A stretch of DNA of 64,000 nt from Paraburkholderia phytofirmans OLGA172 (GTDB lineage Bacteria; Pseudomonadota; Gammaproteobacteria; Burkholderiales; Burkholderiaceae), in assembly GCF_001634365.1 (NCBI RefSeq), contig NZ_CP014578.1, forward strand, positions 3,286,001 through 3,350,000, in the 5' to 3' direction. Shown piece by piece: positions 1 to 6,771 of this stretch (its first letter is position 1; every line of letters starts with the position of its first letter). Made by a program: the position numbers and the translations under genes. Below the pieces are notes generated by a model, which had not been told where the DNA came from, did not search any database, and was given only the letters and a program-made list of their open reading frames with translations.

Positions 1-1
1 G

Positions 2-316
2 GGCGCGGCGCGCTACACGCTCGACGAGGCGCGCATTCACGACCGCTTCCATTGTCTCGCCGGTGCGCCGGACCAAGCCGTGCGTCTCGTCGCGCCCGGC
101 CTGAACCGGCTCATCACGATCGATCTGCAACGCCCGGATTCGGTGCCCTGGTACGCGGTCACGACATGGACCGAAGCCGCCGACTCGGACTTCTACTGCG
201 TCGAGCCATGGCTGGGTCTGCCGGATGCGATCCACAACGGCATGGGACTGCGCTGGCTCGAACCGGGACAAACCGAGACGGCTGCGCTGCGTATCAGCGT
301 CAGCACCCTGCGCTGA
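2..316 (+). CDS. Aldose 1-epimerase family protein, 3' end only
   Basis: The reading frame is open from the window edge to the TGA at 314-316, leaving 104 C-terminal residues. The block CVEPWLGLPDAIHNG followed by LEPG is the conserved C-terminal signature of galactose mutarotase-like enzymes, which interconvert alpha and beta anomers of sugars; the Glu of VEPW is the usual catalytic base region. The N-terminal half, with the catalytic His, lies outside the window, so the exact subfamily (GalM, YihR-like or YeaD-like) cannot be decided. The gene is followed by a perfect hairpin and then by the NlpD-type gene in the same direction. Confidence 0.8.
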   Translation, partial: GAARYTLDEARIHDRFHCLAGAPDQAVRLVAPGLNRLITIDLQRPDSVPWYAVTTWTEAADSDFYCVEPWLGLPDAIHNGMGLRWLEPGQTETAALRISVSTLR

Positions 317-347
317 CGGCAGGTTTTTCGAGCATCGCGACGTGATG

Positions 348-374
348 GGTTACGCGGCGTTTCGCCGCGTAACC
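348..374 (+). terminator. Perfect 12-bp hairpin after the epimerase gene
   Basis: Positions 348-359 (GGTTACGCGGCG) pair perfectly with 363-374 across a TTT loop. It begins 31 bases after the epimerase stop codon. There is no T-run behind it, so it is terminator-like rather than a classical intrinsic terminator; 3'-end stabilisation is also possible. Confidence 0.5.
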
Positions 375-499
375 GCCGTGCGCGCCCTCCTATGCATCCG
401 TTTTTCGGATGCTGCGGCGCAAAACCGTTAGAATCGGACGCTTTGCATCTACCTGTCGCGTGATCGGGATCGGCGCGTGGCAGCGCTTTGCGAGGTCCA

Positions 500-1228
500 A
501 TGCTTAACACAACAAGAATGATGAAACGGCTCGCCTGGGCGTCGTTGCTGGCGGTACTCGCCGCCTGCGGGTCCGTTCCGGTGGGGCCAGGTTTTTACCG
601 CGTCGAACGGGGCGATACGCTGTCGAAAATCGCGCGCAGCAATCGGCAGTCGGTGCAAAGCATCGTGCGCTGGAACAATCTGACCAACCCGGACAGTATC
701 GAGGTCGGGCAGGTGCTGCGTGTCGCGCCGCCGGGCAATGCGGCATCCACAGGTGGTGCCGCAGGTGGTTCAATACGCAACAATGGCGCAGGCAGCGCGA
801 GCGCTTCGGCTGCGCCGCGCCCGGTACCCGCCGATAGCGCGCCGTCGTCCGCACCGGCTTCGACGATCTCGCTGGTGTGGCCGTCTGACGGCACGGTGAT
901 CCGGCGCTTCGACGGCGCCAATTCGAAGGGCATCGACATTTCGGCGGCAGCGGGCACCCCGGTGGTTGCCGCGGCGCCCGGCACGGTGGTCTATGCAGGT
1001 AACGGCTTGCGCGGTTACGGCAACCTGCTGATCGTCAAACACAACGCCGAGTATCTGACTGCCTACGCGCACAACCGCGTGCTGCTGGTGAAGGAAGGTC
1101 AGTCGGTCGCCCGCGGCGAGAAAATCGCCGAAATGGGCGACACCGACACCGATCGGGTCATGCTGCACTTCGAACTGCGTTATCAGGGCCGCTCGATCGA
1201 CCCGTCGCGGGCGCTGCCGGCGCGCTAA
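500..1228 (+). CDS. nlpD: NlpD-type lipoprotein: LysM plus degenerate LytM (M23) domain
   Basis: A 242-residue outer-membrane lipoprotein. The signal peptide ends in the lipobox LAAC (Cys23). A LysM peptidoglycan-binding domain spans about residues 32-75 (FYRVERGDTLSKIA...), then a low-complexity Ala/Ser/Pro linker, then a LytM/M23 domain from about 128 to the end. The domain reads SKGIDI where active LytM enzymes have a zinc-binding His, and YAHN instead of a full HxH pair; the same losses occur in E. coli NlpD, which activates the amidase AmiC at division rather than cutting murein itself. It is shorter than E. coli NlpD. Start: ATG at 500 behind GAGG (492-495); an in-frame ATG at 518 is possible. 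rpoS, the usual neighbour of nlpD, is absent here, so this may be a second copy. Confidence 0.85.
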   Translation: MLNTTRMMKRLAWASLLAVLAACGSVPVGPGFYRVERGDTLSKIARSNRQSVQSIVRWNNLTNPDSIEVGQVLRVAPPGNAASTGGAAGGSIRNNGAGSASASAAPRPVPADSAPSSAPASTISLVWPSDGTVIRRFDGANSKGIDISAAAGTPVVAAAPGTVVYAGNGLRGYGNLLIVKHNAEYLTAYAHNRVLLVKEGQSVARGEKIAEMGDTDTDRVMLHFELRYQGRSIDPSRALPAR

Positions 1229-1279
1229 CCGCCCAGATCCAGGCACGCGCCCTGCAGCAGCCGAGGGAACCGGGCGTAC

Positions 1280-1285
1280 TATAAA
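1280..1285 (+). promoter_or_regulatory. Possible -10 box (TATAAA) before the small lipoprotein gene
   Basis: The sequence TACTATAAAA sits 70 bases before the start at 1355 and has an extended -10 look. No good -35 is seen 16-18 bases upstream. The same TACTATAAA string precedes the small gene at 5376. Confidence 0.3.
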
Positions 1286-1354
1286 ACGCTCACTCCAATG
1301 CATGACGTGGCCTCGCGCCACGTCTGCCCCTGTTATATCTATAAGGAATCTGCA

Positions 1355-1672
1355 ATGAAGAGCGCATTGGCGTCCTTAGCAACGGCCGCGGCGATCGGCC
1401 TCGGCCTGCTGACGCTCGGCGGCTGCTCCAGCACCACCACCATGACCTATCTGCCGAGCGGCGATACGGGCTTCGCGATCAACTGCAGCGGCAGTGACGC
1501 GAGCTCCAGTTGGGCCGAGTGCTACAAGCGCGCAGGCGAAGTCTGCGGCAACTATGGCTATGACGTCGTTTCGAAGGACGTCGACAATGGCGCCACCGCA
1601 GGCGGCTCGGTCGGCGGGATTTTCGGAGCGAACGTCAAGAACCGGTCGATGGTGATTCACTGCAAACAGTGA
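1355..1672 (+). CDS. Small Cys-containing lipoprotein, unknown function
   Basis: A 105-residue protein starting at ATG 1355 behind AAGGA (1343-1347). It has a clear lipoprotein signal (lipobox LGGC, Cys24), then a mature domain with three further Cys before the last three residues and one in the terminal HCKQ. A Gly-rich patch (GGSVGGIFG) near residues 84-92 resembles the glycine-zipper segments of small outer-membrane lipoproteins. An in-frame extension to 1298 exists but would put 19 residues before the signal peptide, so it is rejected. I do not recognise the family with certainty. Confidence 0.7.
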   Translation: MKSALASLATAAAIGLGLLTLGGCSSTTTMTYLPSGDTGFAINCSGSDASSSWAECYKRAGEVCGNYGYDVVSKDVDNGATAGGSVGGIFGANVKNRSMVIHCKQ

Positions 1673-2371
1673 AGGCAAGGTAGCCACGCGATAGTGCAAA
1701 GCGCGGCGCCGCCCGCGCTAGTAGCGGCGCCAGCGTGCGGAGTGCGGAGTGCGGATCGATGCGTTCCGCGAAGGCGAACAGCACACCGAGTGCAATCGGG
1801 CCGAAAAAAAGCCCGGCACGAAGCCGGGCTAACGGGGGTTCGGCGCATATCGGCAAAGGACCGGTTCACCATGCGCCAGAACGGAATCTAACAACCCGCT
1901 TTTACAAGTGCAATCTATTAATTTCGTAAGCAATGTGACGCGGCGTACGGAATCCGCACTACGTGAAGGAAAATGTCTGAAATAGACGGGCAAATACCCT
2001 TATCCGCTCAGTGCGAAACGCCATACAAACGGCGAGTCTAAAATCCACGCACCGCTCGCAATGCCTTATGAATCAAACACCTGCCAGCACGACACTGAAA
2101 AACCTGAGGAAAGCCCTCTGGCCGGCTCCCGCCAATCGCGCCCAGTATAATCCGGACGCTTAATGCATTGCGAACCTTTAGTGCGCCAGCGCACCATACC
2201 GATCTATTAGCCGATATTGAGCGATACGAATAAGCAGCCACGCTTATTCATAACTCATTCGCGAATGGCGAATATATTAAAATCCTCAGATCAACTGACG
2301 AATTGTGAAGTTCAAAATCGACTGCGGTTAATGAGCCGATAAATCGGATGATAAGCACATTCAGTCATTCG
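1673..2371. other. Intergenic stretch without genes, partly low GC
   Basis: No frame on either strand reads as a convincing protein. It holds an intrinsic terminator (1804-1830), short TGCGGAG direct repeats near 1735-1755, and from about 1895 to 2400 a visibly AT-richer segment (about 40-48% GC in three 60-base lines counted by hand) in an otherwise GC-rich window. The low-GC part may be a decayed insertion, but no transposase remnant or terminal repeat is seen. Confidence 0.5.
1804..1830 (-). terminator. Intrinsic terminator reading leftward
   Basis: AGCCCGG (1810-1816) pairs with CCGGGCT (1824-1830) and is flanked on the left by a run of seven A, so the U-run falls after the hairpin on the minus-strand transcript. 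It would end any transcript coming leftward from the pentapeptide-repeat gene. Confidence 0.6.
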
Positions 2372-2408
2372 TTCAAGCTGGCCGAATGTCAAAACCAGCC
2401 AGCTTGAA
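2372..2408 (-). terminator. Hairpin directly after the pentapeptide-repeat gene
   Basis: TTCAAGCTGG (2372-2381) is complementary to CCAGCTTGAA (2399-2408), with a 17-base loop. It lies 8 bases after the stop codon at 2416. There is no clear U-run, so it may protect the 3' end rather than terminate. Confidence 0.4.
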
Positions 2409-2415
2409 ACAGCGG

Positions 2416-3156
2416 TCACATGACTCGCAGACCCAGTTCGGTCACGAGCACCGCCGCCTGGTGATGCGAAATCGTCGCGCCCTTGAAAAGCGCCGCATCG
2501 ACGAGCCGTACGCCGCTCAGGTCAGCCTCGCGCAGATCCGCGCCGTCAAAGCGCGCGCCTTTCAGATGGGCATCCTTCAGACTGCCGCCAGCGAAGATCG
2601 CTTCGCGGAAATCGACACCGGCCAGATCGGCGTCTGAGAAATCGAGTTGCTGGAGCGTGGCCTTGCGAAACGACAAGCCGCGCAAATGCGCGCCCACCAG
2701 CAAGGTTTCGACGAAGCTCAAACCGAGCGCCGCGCAGGCTTCGAAATTGGCGCCGGTCAGCTTGCAACTGTGAAATGACGCCGAGGCAAGCTTGGCGCGC
2801 CGCCAGCTGGTGTTGTTCAGATCGCTCGATTGGAACGCCGCGTCGACCAGATCGGCCGACGCGAAATCCGCCTCGCGGCCGCGGCAACGGACCCAGCGGG
2901 TATGCGACAGCATCGCGCCGAAAAACGACGTCTCGACGATCGTGCAACGATGAAATTCAGCGCCGCGCAGATCGAGTCGCGACAGATCGGCGCCTTCGAA
3001 ATCGCAGTCGGTGAAATGGAGCGGCTCTTTATTCCCCGCCTCATTTGCCGCGCTATTCGCAGCGATGAGGCGCTCCACGTCGGTGCGTGTGAGCGTGGCG
3101 CTGGTCACCACGCGAGCTTGCGTGCCCGATGCCGGCGCCGTTGAATCCAGTGACAT
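2416..3156 (-). CDS. Pentapeptide-repeat protein
   Basis: A 246-residue protein. From about residue 45 to 232 it consists of five-residue units of the A(D/N)LxX type (for example FEGADL, LDLRGA, FDGADL, LREADL, LSGVRL), which fold into a right-handed square beta-helix. About 45 N-terminal residues precede the repeats. Family members include DNA-gyrase-protecting Qnr and MfpA, but most pentapeptide proteins have no known role, and nothing here singles out a Qnr. The gene is transcribed alone, divergent from the DUF2288 gene. Confidence 0.85.
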   Translation of the reverse strand: MSLDSTAPASGTQARVVTSATLTRTDVERLIAANSAANEAGNKEPLHFTDCDFEGADLSRLDLRGAEFHRCTIVETSFFGAMLSHTRWVRCRGREADFASADLVDAAFQSSDLNNTSWRRAKLASASFHSCKLTGANFEACAALGLSFVETLLVGAHLRGLSFRKATLQQLDFSDADLAGVDFREAIFAGGSLKDAHLKGARFDGADLREADLSGVRLVDAALFKGATISHHQAAVLVTELGLRVM

Positions 3157-3264
3157 GAAGGTTCAGAATGAATTTCGAAAGACCTCAAGCGTACCGGAAT
3201 GCGCGCCGCCCGGGCGGTCCGCGCCGATGGTTTATAGTAACGGCCCCGTCAGAACCCGCTTACG

Positions 3265-3573
3265 ATGACTTCCAACAACGCTACGCATAGCCCGCTGTAC
3301 GCCAAGCTGCTCGCCGAAACTGCCAAAATCGGCTGGACCGAACTCGAGCGCTTTTTCGCGCGCGGCATGTTGCTGCGCGTCGCGCGCGATATCGACCTGG
3401 TGAGCGTCGCCGAGGCCATCGCCAGCGACGACACCACGCAGGTCGCACAATGGCTGTCTTCCGGCCTTGTCGAACGCGTGCAGGCGGAAACCGCCGCGGA
3501 TCTCGCCGCGCGCGATCCCGATCTGTGGGCGGTGGTCGTCTCGCCATGGGTGTGCGTGCAGGAACGTAATTGA
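3265..3573 (+). CDS. DUF2288 domain-containing protein
   Basis: A 102-residue protein matching the DUF2288 pattern: an N-terminal YAKLLAETAKIGWTELERFF helix, the segment LDLVSVAEAIASDD-like VARDIDLVSVAEAIA, and the C-terminal DLWAVVVSPWVCVQE. The function of this family is unknown. The stop codon TGA (3571-3573) overlaps the TTG start proposed for the MATE gene, suggesting translational coupling. Confidence 0.8.
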   Translation: MTSNNATHSPLYAKLLAETAKIGWTELERFFARGMLLRVARDIDLVSVAEAIASDDTTQVAQWLSSGLVERVQAETAADLAARDPDLWAVVVSPWVCVQERN

Positions 3574-5012
3574 GCGACCCTGCGGGCGCCCCGAAGGAAG
3601 TCCCCTTGGAAGGCGCGCCGAAGGAAGTCCCCTTAGGGCACGGCGCGGAGGAAGTCACCTTGGTGGACGATGCGGCGGCGACGGCACCCGCGGTCCCCGC
3701 GCGCTGGCACCGCCGGGTGCTGACGCTGGCGTTCCCGATCGTCCTCGCCAATCTCACGCAGCCGATTCTCGGCGCAGTCGACACCGCCGTTGCCGGCCAT
3801 CTGGACGGTGCATCCTATCTCGGCGGCGTGGCGCTCGGCGGCCTGTTCTTCAACTTCGTGTTCTGGGGTTTCGGCTTCCTGCGCATGGGCACCACGGGCC
3901 TCGTCGCACAAGCGCATGGCGCGGACGACCATGCCGGGTTGCGCAATAACGTCGTACGCGCGCTGTTGCTGGCGGCGGCGATCGGCGCAGCGGTGCTTCT
4001 GCTGCAAGTGCCGATGATCGGCTATGCGTTGCGCGCGATCGGTGGCAGCGACGCGGTGCAGCGCCACGCACAGCTCTACTGCCACGCGCGCATCTGGGCC
4101 GCGCCGCTCGCGCTCGGCAATTATGTCGTGCTCGGCTGGCTGCTCGGTACGCAGAAGGTGCGGCTCGCGCTGCTCTCGCAAGTGTTCATCAACAGCGTGA
4201 ACATCGTAGCGGTGCTGTTGTACGTGTATGTATTCGATTGGGGCGTGGCCGGCATCGGCGCGGCCACGGCCACCGCCGACGCACTCGGCTTCGTACTCGG
4301 CGCCGCATTGTTGTGGCACGGCAGGCCGCGCGGCCTGCCTGCACCGAGCCGCGCCGCCCTCTTCGACGCTGCGGCGCTCAAGCGTCTGGTGGTACTGAAT
4401 CGCGATATCTTCGTGCGCACGCTCTGTCTGCTGTCGTCGTTCGGCTGGTTCGCGCATCTCGGCGCGAGGCAGGGTGACACCACGCTTGCCGCCAACGCGC
4501 TGCTGCTCAATTTTCAGACCTTCATGGCCTATGGACTCGACGGCTTCGCGCACGCTGCCGAAGCGCTGGTAGGCGCTGCGATCGGCGCGCGCGACCGGCA
4601 CGCTTTAACGCAGGCCATCAAGGTGACGGCGCTGTGGTCCGCGCTCAGCGCACTGGGCTTCTCGCTGGTGTACTGGGGCGCGGGCTCATGGATCATCGAA
4701 GGTCTGACCAATCAGGCCGCGGTGCGCGCGACGGCCGAGACTTATCTGCCATGGGCCGCGCTCCTGCCGGTGATCTCCGTATGGGGTTTTCTGCTCGACG
4801 GCGTGTTCATCGGCGCCACTCGCACGCATGAGCTGATGACGTCGATGATGGTGTCGTTTGCAGTGTTCGTCGTGGCTTCGTGGGCCTTGCTGGCGCTGTA
4901 CGGCAATCACGGTTTGTGGGCCGCCATGCTGATCTTCATGGCCGCGCGCGGCATAACCCTCGCGCGCTTTCTGCCAGGCGTCGTACGAGGCATGGCAGGC
5001 GTGGGCGCCTAG
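3570..5012 (+). CDS. MATE family multidrug efflux transporter
   Basis: A 480-residue polytopic inner-membrane protein of the MATE (NorM/DinF) superfamily, which exports cationic drugs and metabolites using H+ or Na+ gradients. About twelve hydrophobic segments follow residue 50, and the first helix block (LTLAFPIVLANLTQPILGAV then DTAVAGHL) is typical of DinF-like members. The frame opens with TTG overlapping the upstream stop, but the first 31 codons are three copies of a short repeat (G-A-P-K-E-V-P-L). Each copy carries an AAGGAAG or GGAGGAAG string a few bases before TTG, so the real start could be 3606, 3660 or the GTG at 3663. Confidence 0.9.
   Translation: MSDPAGAPKEVPLEGAPKEVPLGHGAEEVTLVDDAAATAPAVPARWHRRVLTLAFPIVLANLTQPILGAVDTAVAGHLDGASYLGGVALGGLFFNFVFWGFGFLRMGTTGLVAQAHGADDHAGLRNNVVRALLLAAAIGAAVLLLQVPMIGYALRAIGGSDAVQRHAQLYCHARIWAAPLALGNYVVLGWLLGTQKVRLALLSQVFINSVNIVAVLLYVYVFDWGVAGIGAATATADALGFVLGAALLWHGRPRGLPAPSRAALFDAAALKRLVVLNRDIFVRTLCLLSSFGWFAHLGARQGDTTLAANALLLNFQTFMAYGLDGFAHAAEALVGAAIGARDRHALTQAIKVTALWSALSALGFSLVYWGAGSWIIEGLTNQAAVRATAETYLPWAALLPVISVWGFLLDGVFIGATRTHELMTSMMVSFAVFVVASWALLALYGNHGLWAAMLIFMAARGITLARFLPGVVRGMAGVGA
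3585..3662 (+). repeat. Three tandem copies of a 21-30 bp repeat at the MATE gene start
   Basis: Units at 3585-3611, 3612-3641 and 3642-3662 share the core GGCGCSCCGAAGGAAGTCCC (third copy diverged), encoding GAPKEVPL, GAPKEVPL and GAEEVTL. Copies one and two are nearly identical over 24 bases. Confidence 0.85.
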
Positions 5013-5072
5013 CCTTTGCGTCGGCGCCCGGTGTGCATGCGCCGGGGCTTCGCTTTCAATCCCAGCAGACGC

Positions 5073-5234
5073 TCAGGGCGCGGGGGCCATGACAGGCGGC
5101 CGGTCGTCGGTCGGTACGCCGTGGTAGTCGACGGGATCCTTCGGCGGCGGCCCGCCATGATGCCCGGAAGGATCGTTGGCACAGCCGGCGAGTCCGGCAG
5201 CCAGCATCAACGCAATCAACAAAACGCGATTCAT
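5073..5234 (-). CDS. Small lipoprotein, unknown function
   Basis: A 53-residue protein. Start ATG at 5234; the longer in-frame start at 5321 is rejected because the lipoprotein signal MNRVLLIALMLAAGLAGC begins at 5234. The lipobox is LAGC with Cys18. The mature part is only about 36 residues, rich in Pro, Asp and His (HHGGPPPKDP), without recognisable domain. It is divergent from the His/Met-rich small gene at 5376. Confidence 0.6.
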   Translation of the reverse strand: MNRVLLIALMLAAGLAGCANDPSGHHGGPPPKDPVDYHGVPTDDRPPVMAPAP

Positions 5235-5340
5235 AGACTCTCGATAAAGACAAAAACGGCAAAGAAGCGCCCAGAGTTTACCCGCAATTCGCATTCGACG
5301 ATGTCGCGCGAGGCACCCCATTTCGTTACGCGTGCGCTAC

Positions 5341-5346
5341 TATAAA
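5341..5346 (+). promoter_or_regulatory. Possible -10 box (TATAAA) before the small membrane gene
   Basis: TACTATAAAGG lies 30 bases before the start at 5376; the ATG is preceded by AGGAG (5365-5369). The -35 region is poor. Confidence 0.35.
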
Positions 5347-5375
5347 GGCACGGTTACGTGTCATAGGAGACTGCC

Positions 5376-5564
5376 ATGGACGCTGAATCGATCGCAGGTC
5401 TGATCGGACTTGCAATAGGTCTGCTCGTGCTGCTCGCCCTGTCGATTTTTGAGGCCAGAACCTACAGGCGCGAACACGACGGCGAAGGCATGCTGCATCA
5501 CTGGATCACACACCAGCACATGCCGCACATGAACATGCCGCACTGGATGCGCCGCCGGCATTGA
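5376..5564 (+). CDS. Small membrane protein with His/Met-rich tail
   Basis: A 62-residue protein with a good ribosome site (AGGAG, 6 bases before ATG). Residues 6-25 form one hydrophobic helix (LIGLAIGLLVLLALSIF region). The remaining cytoplasmic or periplasmic tail is remarkable: residues 34-62 contain 8 His and 5 Met, including HMPHMNMPHWM and a final RRRH. Such a composition suggests binding of copper or another soft metal, but no family is recognised and this is inference only. It is monocistronic between a divergent lipoprotein gene and tRNA-Pro. Confidence 0.65.
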   Translation: MDAESIAGLIGLAIGLLVLLALSIFEARTYRREHDGEGMLHHWITHQHMPHMNMPHWMRRRH

Positions 5565-5576
5565 GGGGATAAATCG

Positions 5577-5605
5577 GCGCGTCGCTCTGCACAAAGGCGA
5601 CGCGC
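5577..5605 (+). terminator. Hairpin after the small membrane gene
   Basis: GCGCGTCGC (5577-5585) pairs with GCGACGCGC (5597-5605) 13 bases after the stop codon. No T-run follows, so it is only terminator-like. Confidence 0.4.
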
Positions 5606-5759
5606 TAACCTTCGACGGTGCGATTCTCGCGCTTGCCGCGTGTGTTGATCGCCGCAACGATCCTGCCACCAAGGACCGCCGAGCGCGCAGTGACGCGCAA
5701 GCTTATGCTGTCCGCTGCCGACGTCCGAGACCTTTTTTTCATCCCGACGCAATTCGTGA

Positions 5760-5789
5760 TTGACTCTGGCACACAATGCCACGTAGAAT
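5760..5789 (+). promoter_or_regulatory. Promoter of tRNA-Pro
   Basis: TTGACT (5760-5765) and TAGAAT (5784-5789) are separated by 18 bases and end 11 bases before the mature tRNA, each differing from the sigma-70 consensus at one position. Confidence 0.7.
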
Positions 5790-5800
5790 CTCGGATTCGT

Positions 5801-5877
5801 CGGAGCGTAGCGCAGCCTGGTAGCGCATCTGATTTGGGATCAGAGGGTCGAAGGTTCGAATCCTTTCGCTCCGACCA
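5801..5877 (+). tRNA. tRNA-Pro(TGG)
   Basis: A 77-base cloverleaf with CCA encoded. Acceptor CGGAGCG (5801-5807) pairs with CGCTCCG (5867-5873), discriminator A, CCA at 5875-5877. The anticodon loop TTTGGGA is framed by CTGA/TCAG and carries TGG, reading CCA and other proline codons. The T-arm contains GGTTCGAATCC. Confidence 0.95.
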
Positions 5878-5892
5878 CGAAAAAGCAATACG

Positions 5893-5925
5893 AAACCCGC
5901 GTCGCCTCTGGCTTCGCGGGTTTTT
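5893..5925 (+). terminator. Intrinsic terminator of tRNA-Pro
   Basis: AAACCCGCG (5893-5901) pairs with CGCGGGTTT (5915-5923) and is followed by more T. Confidence 0.8.
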
Positions 5926-5950
5926 GCTTTTGGGCTATCGGCGCCACGGG

Positions 5951-5990
5951 GTTCAAGCGGGTTCAAGCGGGCTCAAGCGGGCTCAAGCAA
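5951..5990 (+). repeat. Four tandem copies of a 10-mer
   Basis: GTTCAAGCGG, GTTCAAGCGG, GCTCAAGCGG and GCTCAAGCAA follow each other without gaps just behind the tRNA-Pro terminator. Confidence 0.85.
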
Positions 5991-6091
5991 ACTGATTGAT
6001 GCTCGGCCTTGCGCCCGCATGAGCGCGCATGCGACAGTGATTGAAACCCGGCGCCGCTGTCCACGCCGCAACCAGAGTCAAGGAGGCACGC

Positions 6092-6550
6092 ATGGATCTG
6101 ATCCTCTGGCGTCACGCCGAAGCCGAAGATTTCGCCGCCAGCGATCTCGCCCGCGCGCTGACCACGAAGGGCCGCAAACAGGCGCAAAACGTCGCCAAAT
6201 GGCTGCGCACCCGCCTCCCTGAGGACGCTGTGATCCTCGCAAGTCCCGCGGTGCGCACCATCCAGACCGCCGAAACCTTGAGCGACCAGTATCGCGTGGT
6301 GCGCGAACTCGCGCCCAACGCCAGCGCGGACGACGTGCTCAAGGCCGTCGGCTGGCCCAAAGGCATCTCACAGACCGTCGTGATCGTCGGCCATCAACCG
6401 ACGCTCGGCCACGTCACCGCACGTTTGCTTGGCAATAGCGAAGCGAGTTGGCCGCTGAAGAAAGCTGGCCTGTGGTGGATCGAAAGCCGTGAACGCAACG
6501 GCGACGACCAGGCTGTGCTGCGCGCGGCGATGAGCCCCGACCTGATCTGA
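6092..6550 (+). CDS. sixA: Phosphohistidine phosphatase SixA
   Basis: A 152-residue single-domain histidine phosphatase. The start ATG at 6092 follows AAGGAGG. The catalytic RHA motif is at residues 7-9 (LILWRHAEAED), with the second conserved His in VIVGHQPTLGH around residue 110. SixA removes phosphate from phosphohistidine residues of phosphorelay or PTS-Ntr proteins. Length is usual for the family. It stands between tRNA-Pro and the olsB Pho-box region; an internal in-frame extension upstream to 6041 lacks a ribosome site. Confidence 0.9.
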   Translation: MDLILWRHAEAEDFAASDLARALTTKGRKQAQNVAKWLRTRLPEDAVILASPAVRTIQTAETLSDQYRVVRELAPNASADDVLKAVGWPKGISQTVVIVGHQPTLGHVTARLLGNSEASWPLKKAGLWWIESRERNGDDQAVLRAAMSPDLI

Positions 6551-6674
6551 ACCGGGCGCACAGCCTGGCGATCAAAGAGGTCCAACAACGCGCTCGAGCG
6601 CACCGGTCGCGCAGAAACAACACACGCCCTGCCCGGCCCGCGATATGACAGGCCGCGCGCACGCAGCTTACGGG

Positions 6675-6730
6675 CAGTCATCCAATCGTCATGGGTTTGC
6701 CATGCGAGCGTCACCCGGCGTTACTACATT
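6675..6730 (+). promoter_or_regulatory. Four-unit Pho box array and -10 box in front of olsB
   Basis: Four 7-mers at exact 11-base spacing resemble the PhoB half-site CTGTCAT: CAGTCAT (6675-6681), TCGTCAT (6686-6692), TTGCCAT (6697-6703) and GCGTCAC (6708-6714). The first pair alone matches 11 of 14 positions. Ten bases after the last unit lies TACATT (6725-6730), a fair -10, which is the standard geometry of PhoB-activated promoters. The olsB ATG is at 6772. Confidence 0.65.
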
Positions 6731-6771
6731 GGCGAAAAAAGAAATCTCCCTTTTTTCGACCAGGACGCCAC

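Noticed and set aside
5951..5990. Tandem 10-mers behind tRNA-Pro as an integration (att) site
   Set aside because: They do not copy the tRNA 3' end and no integrase or island follows.
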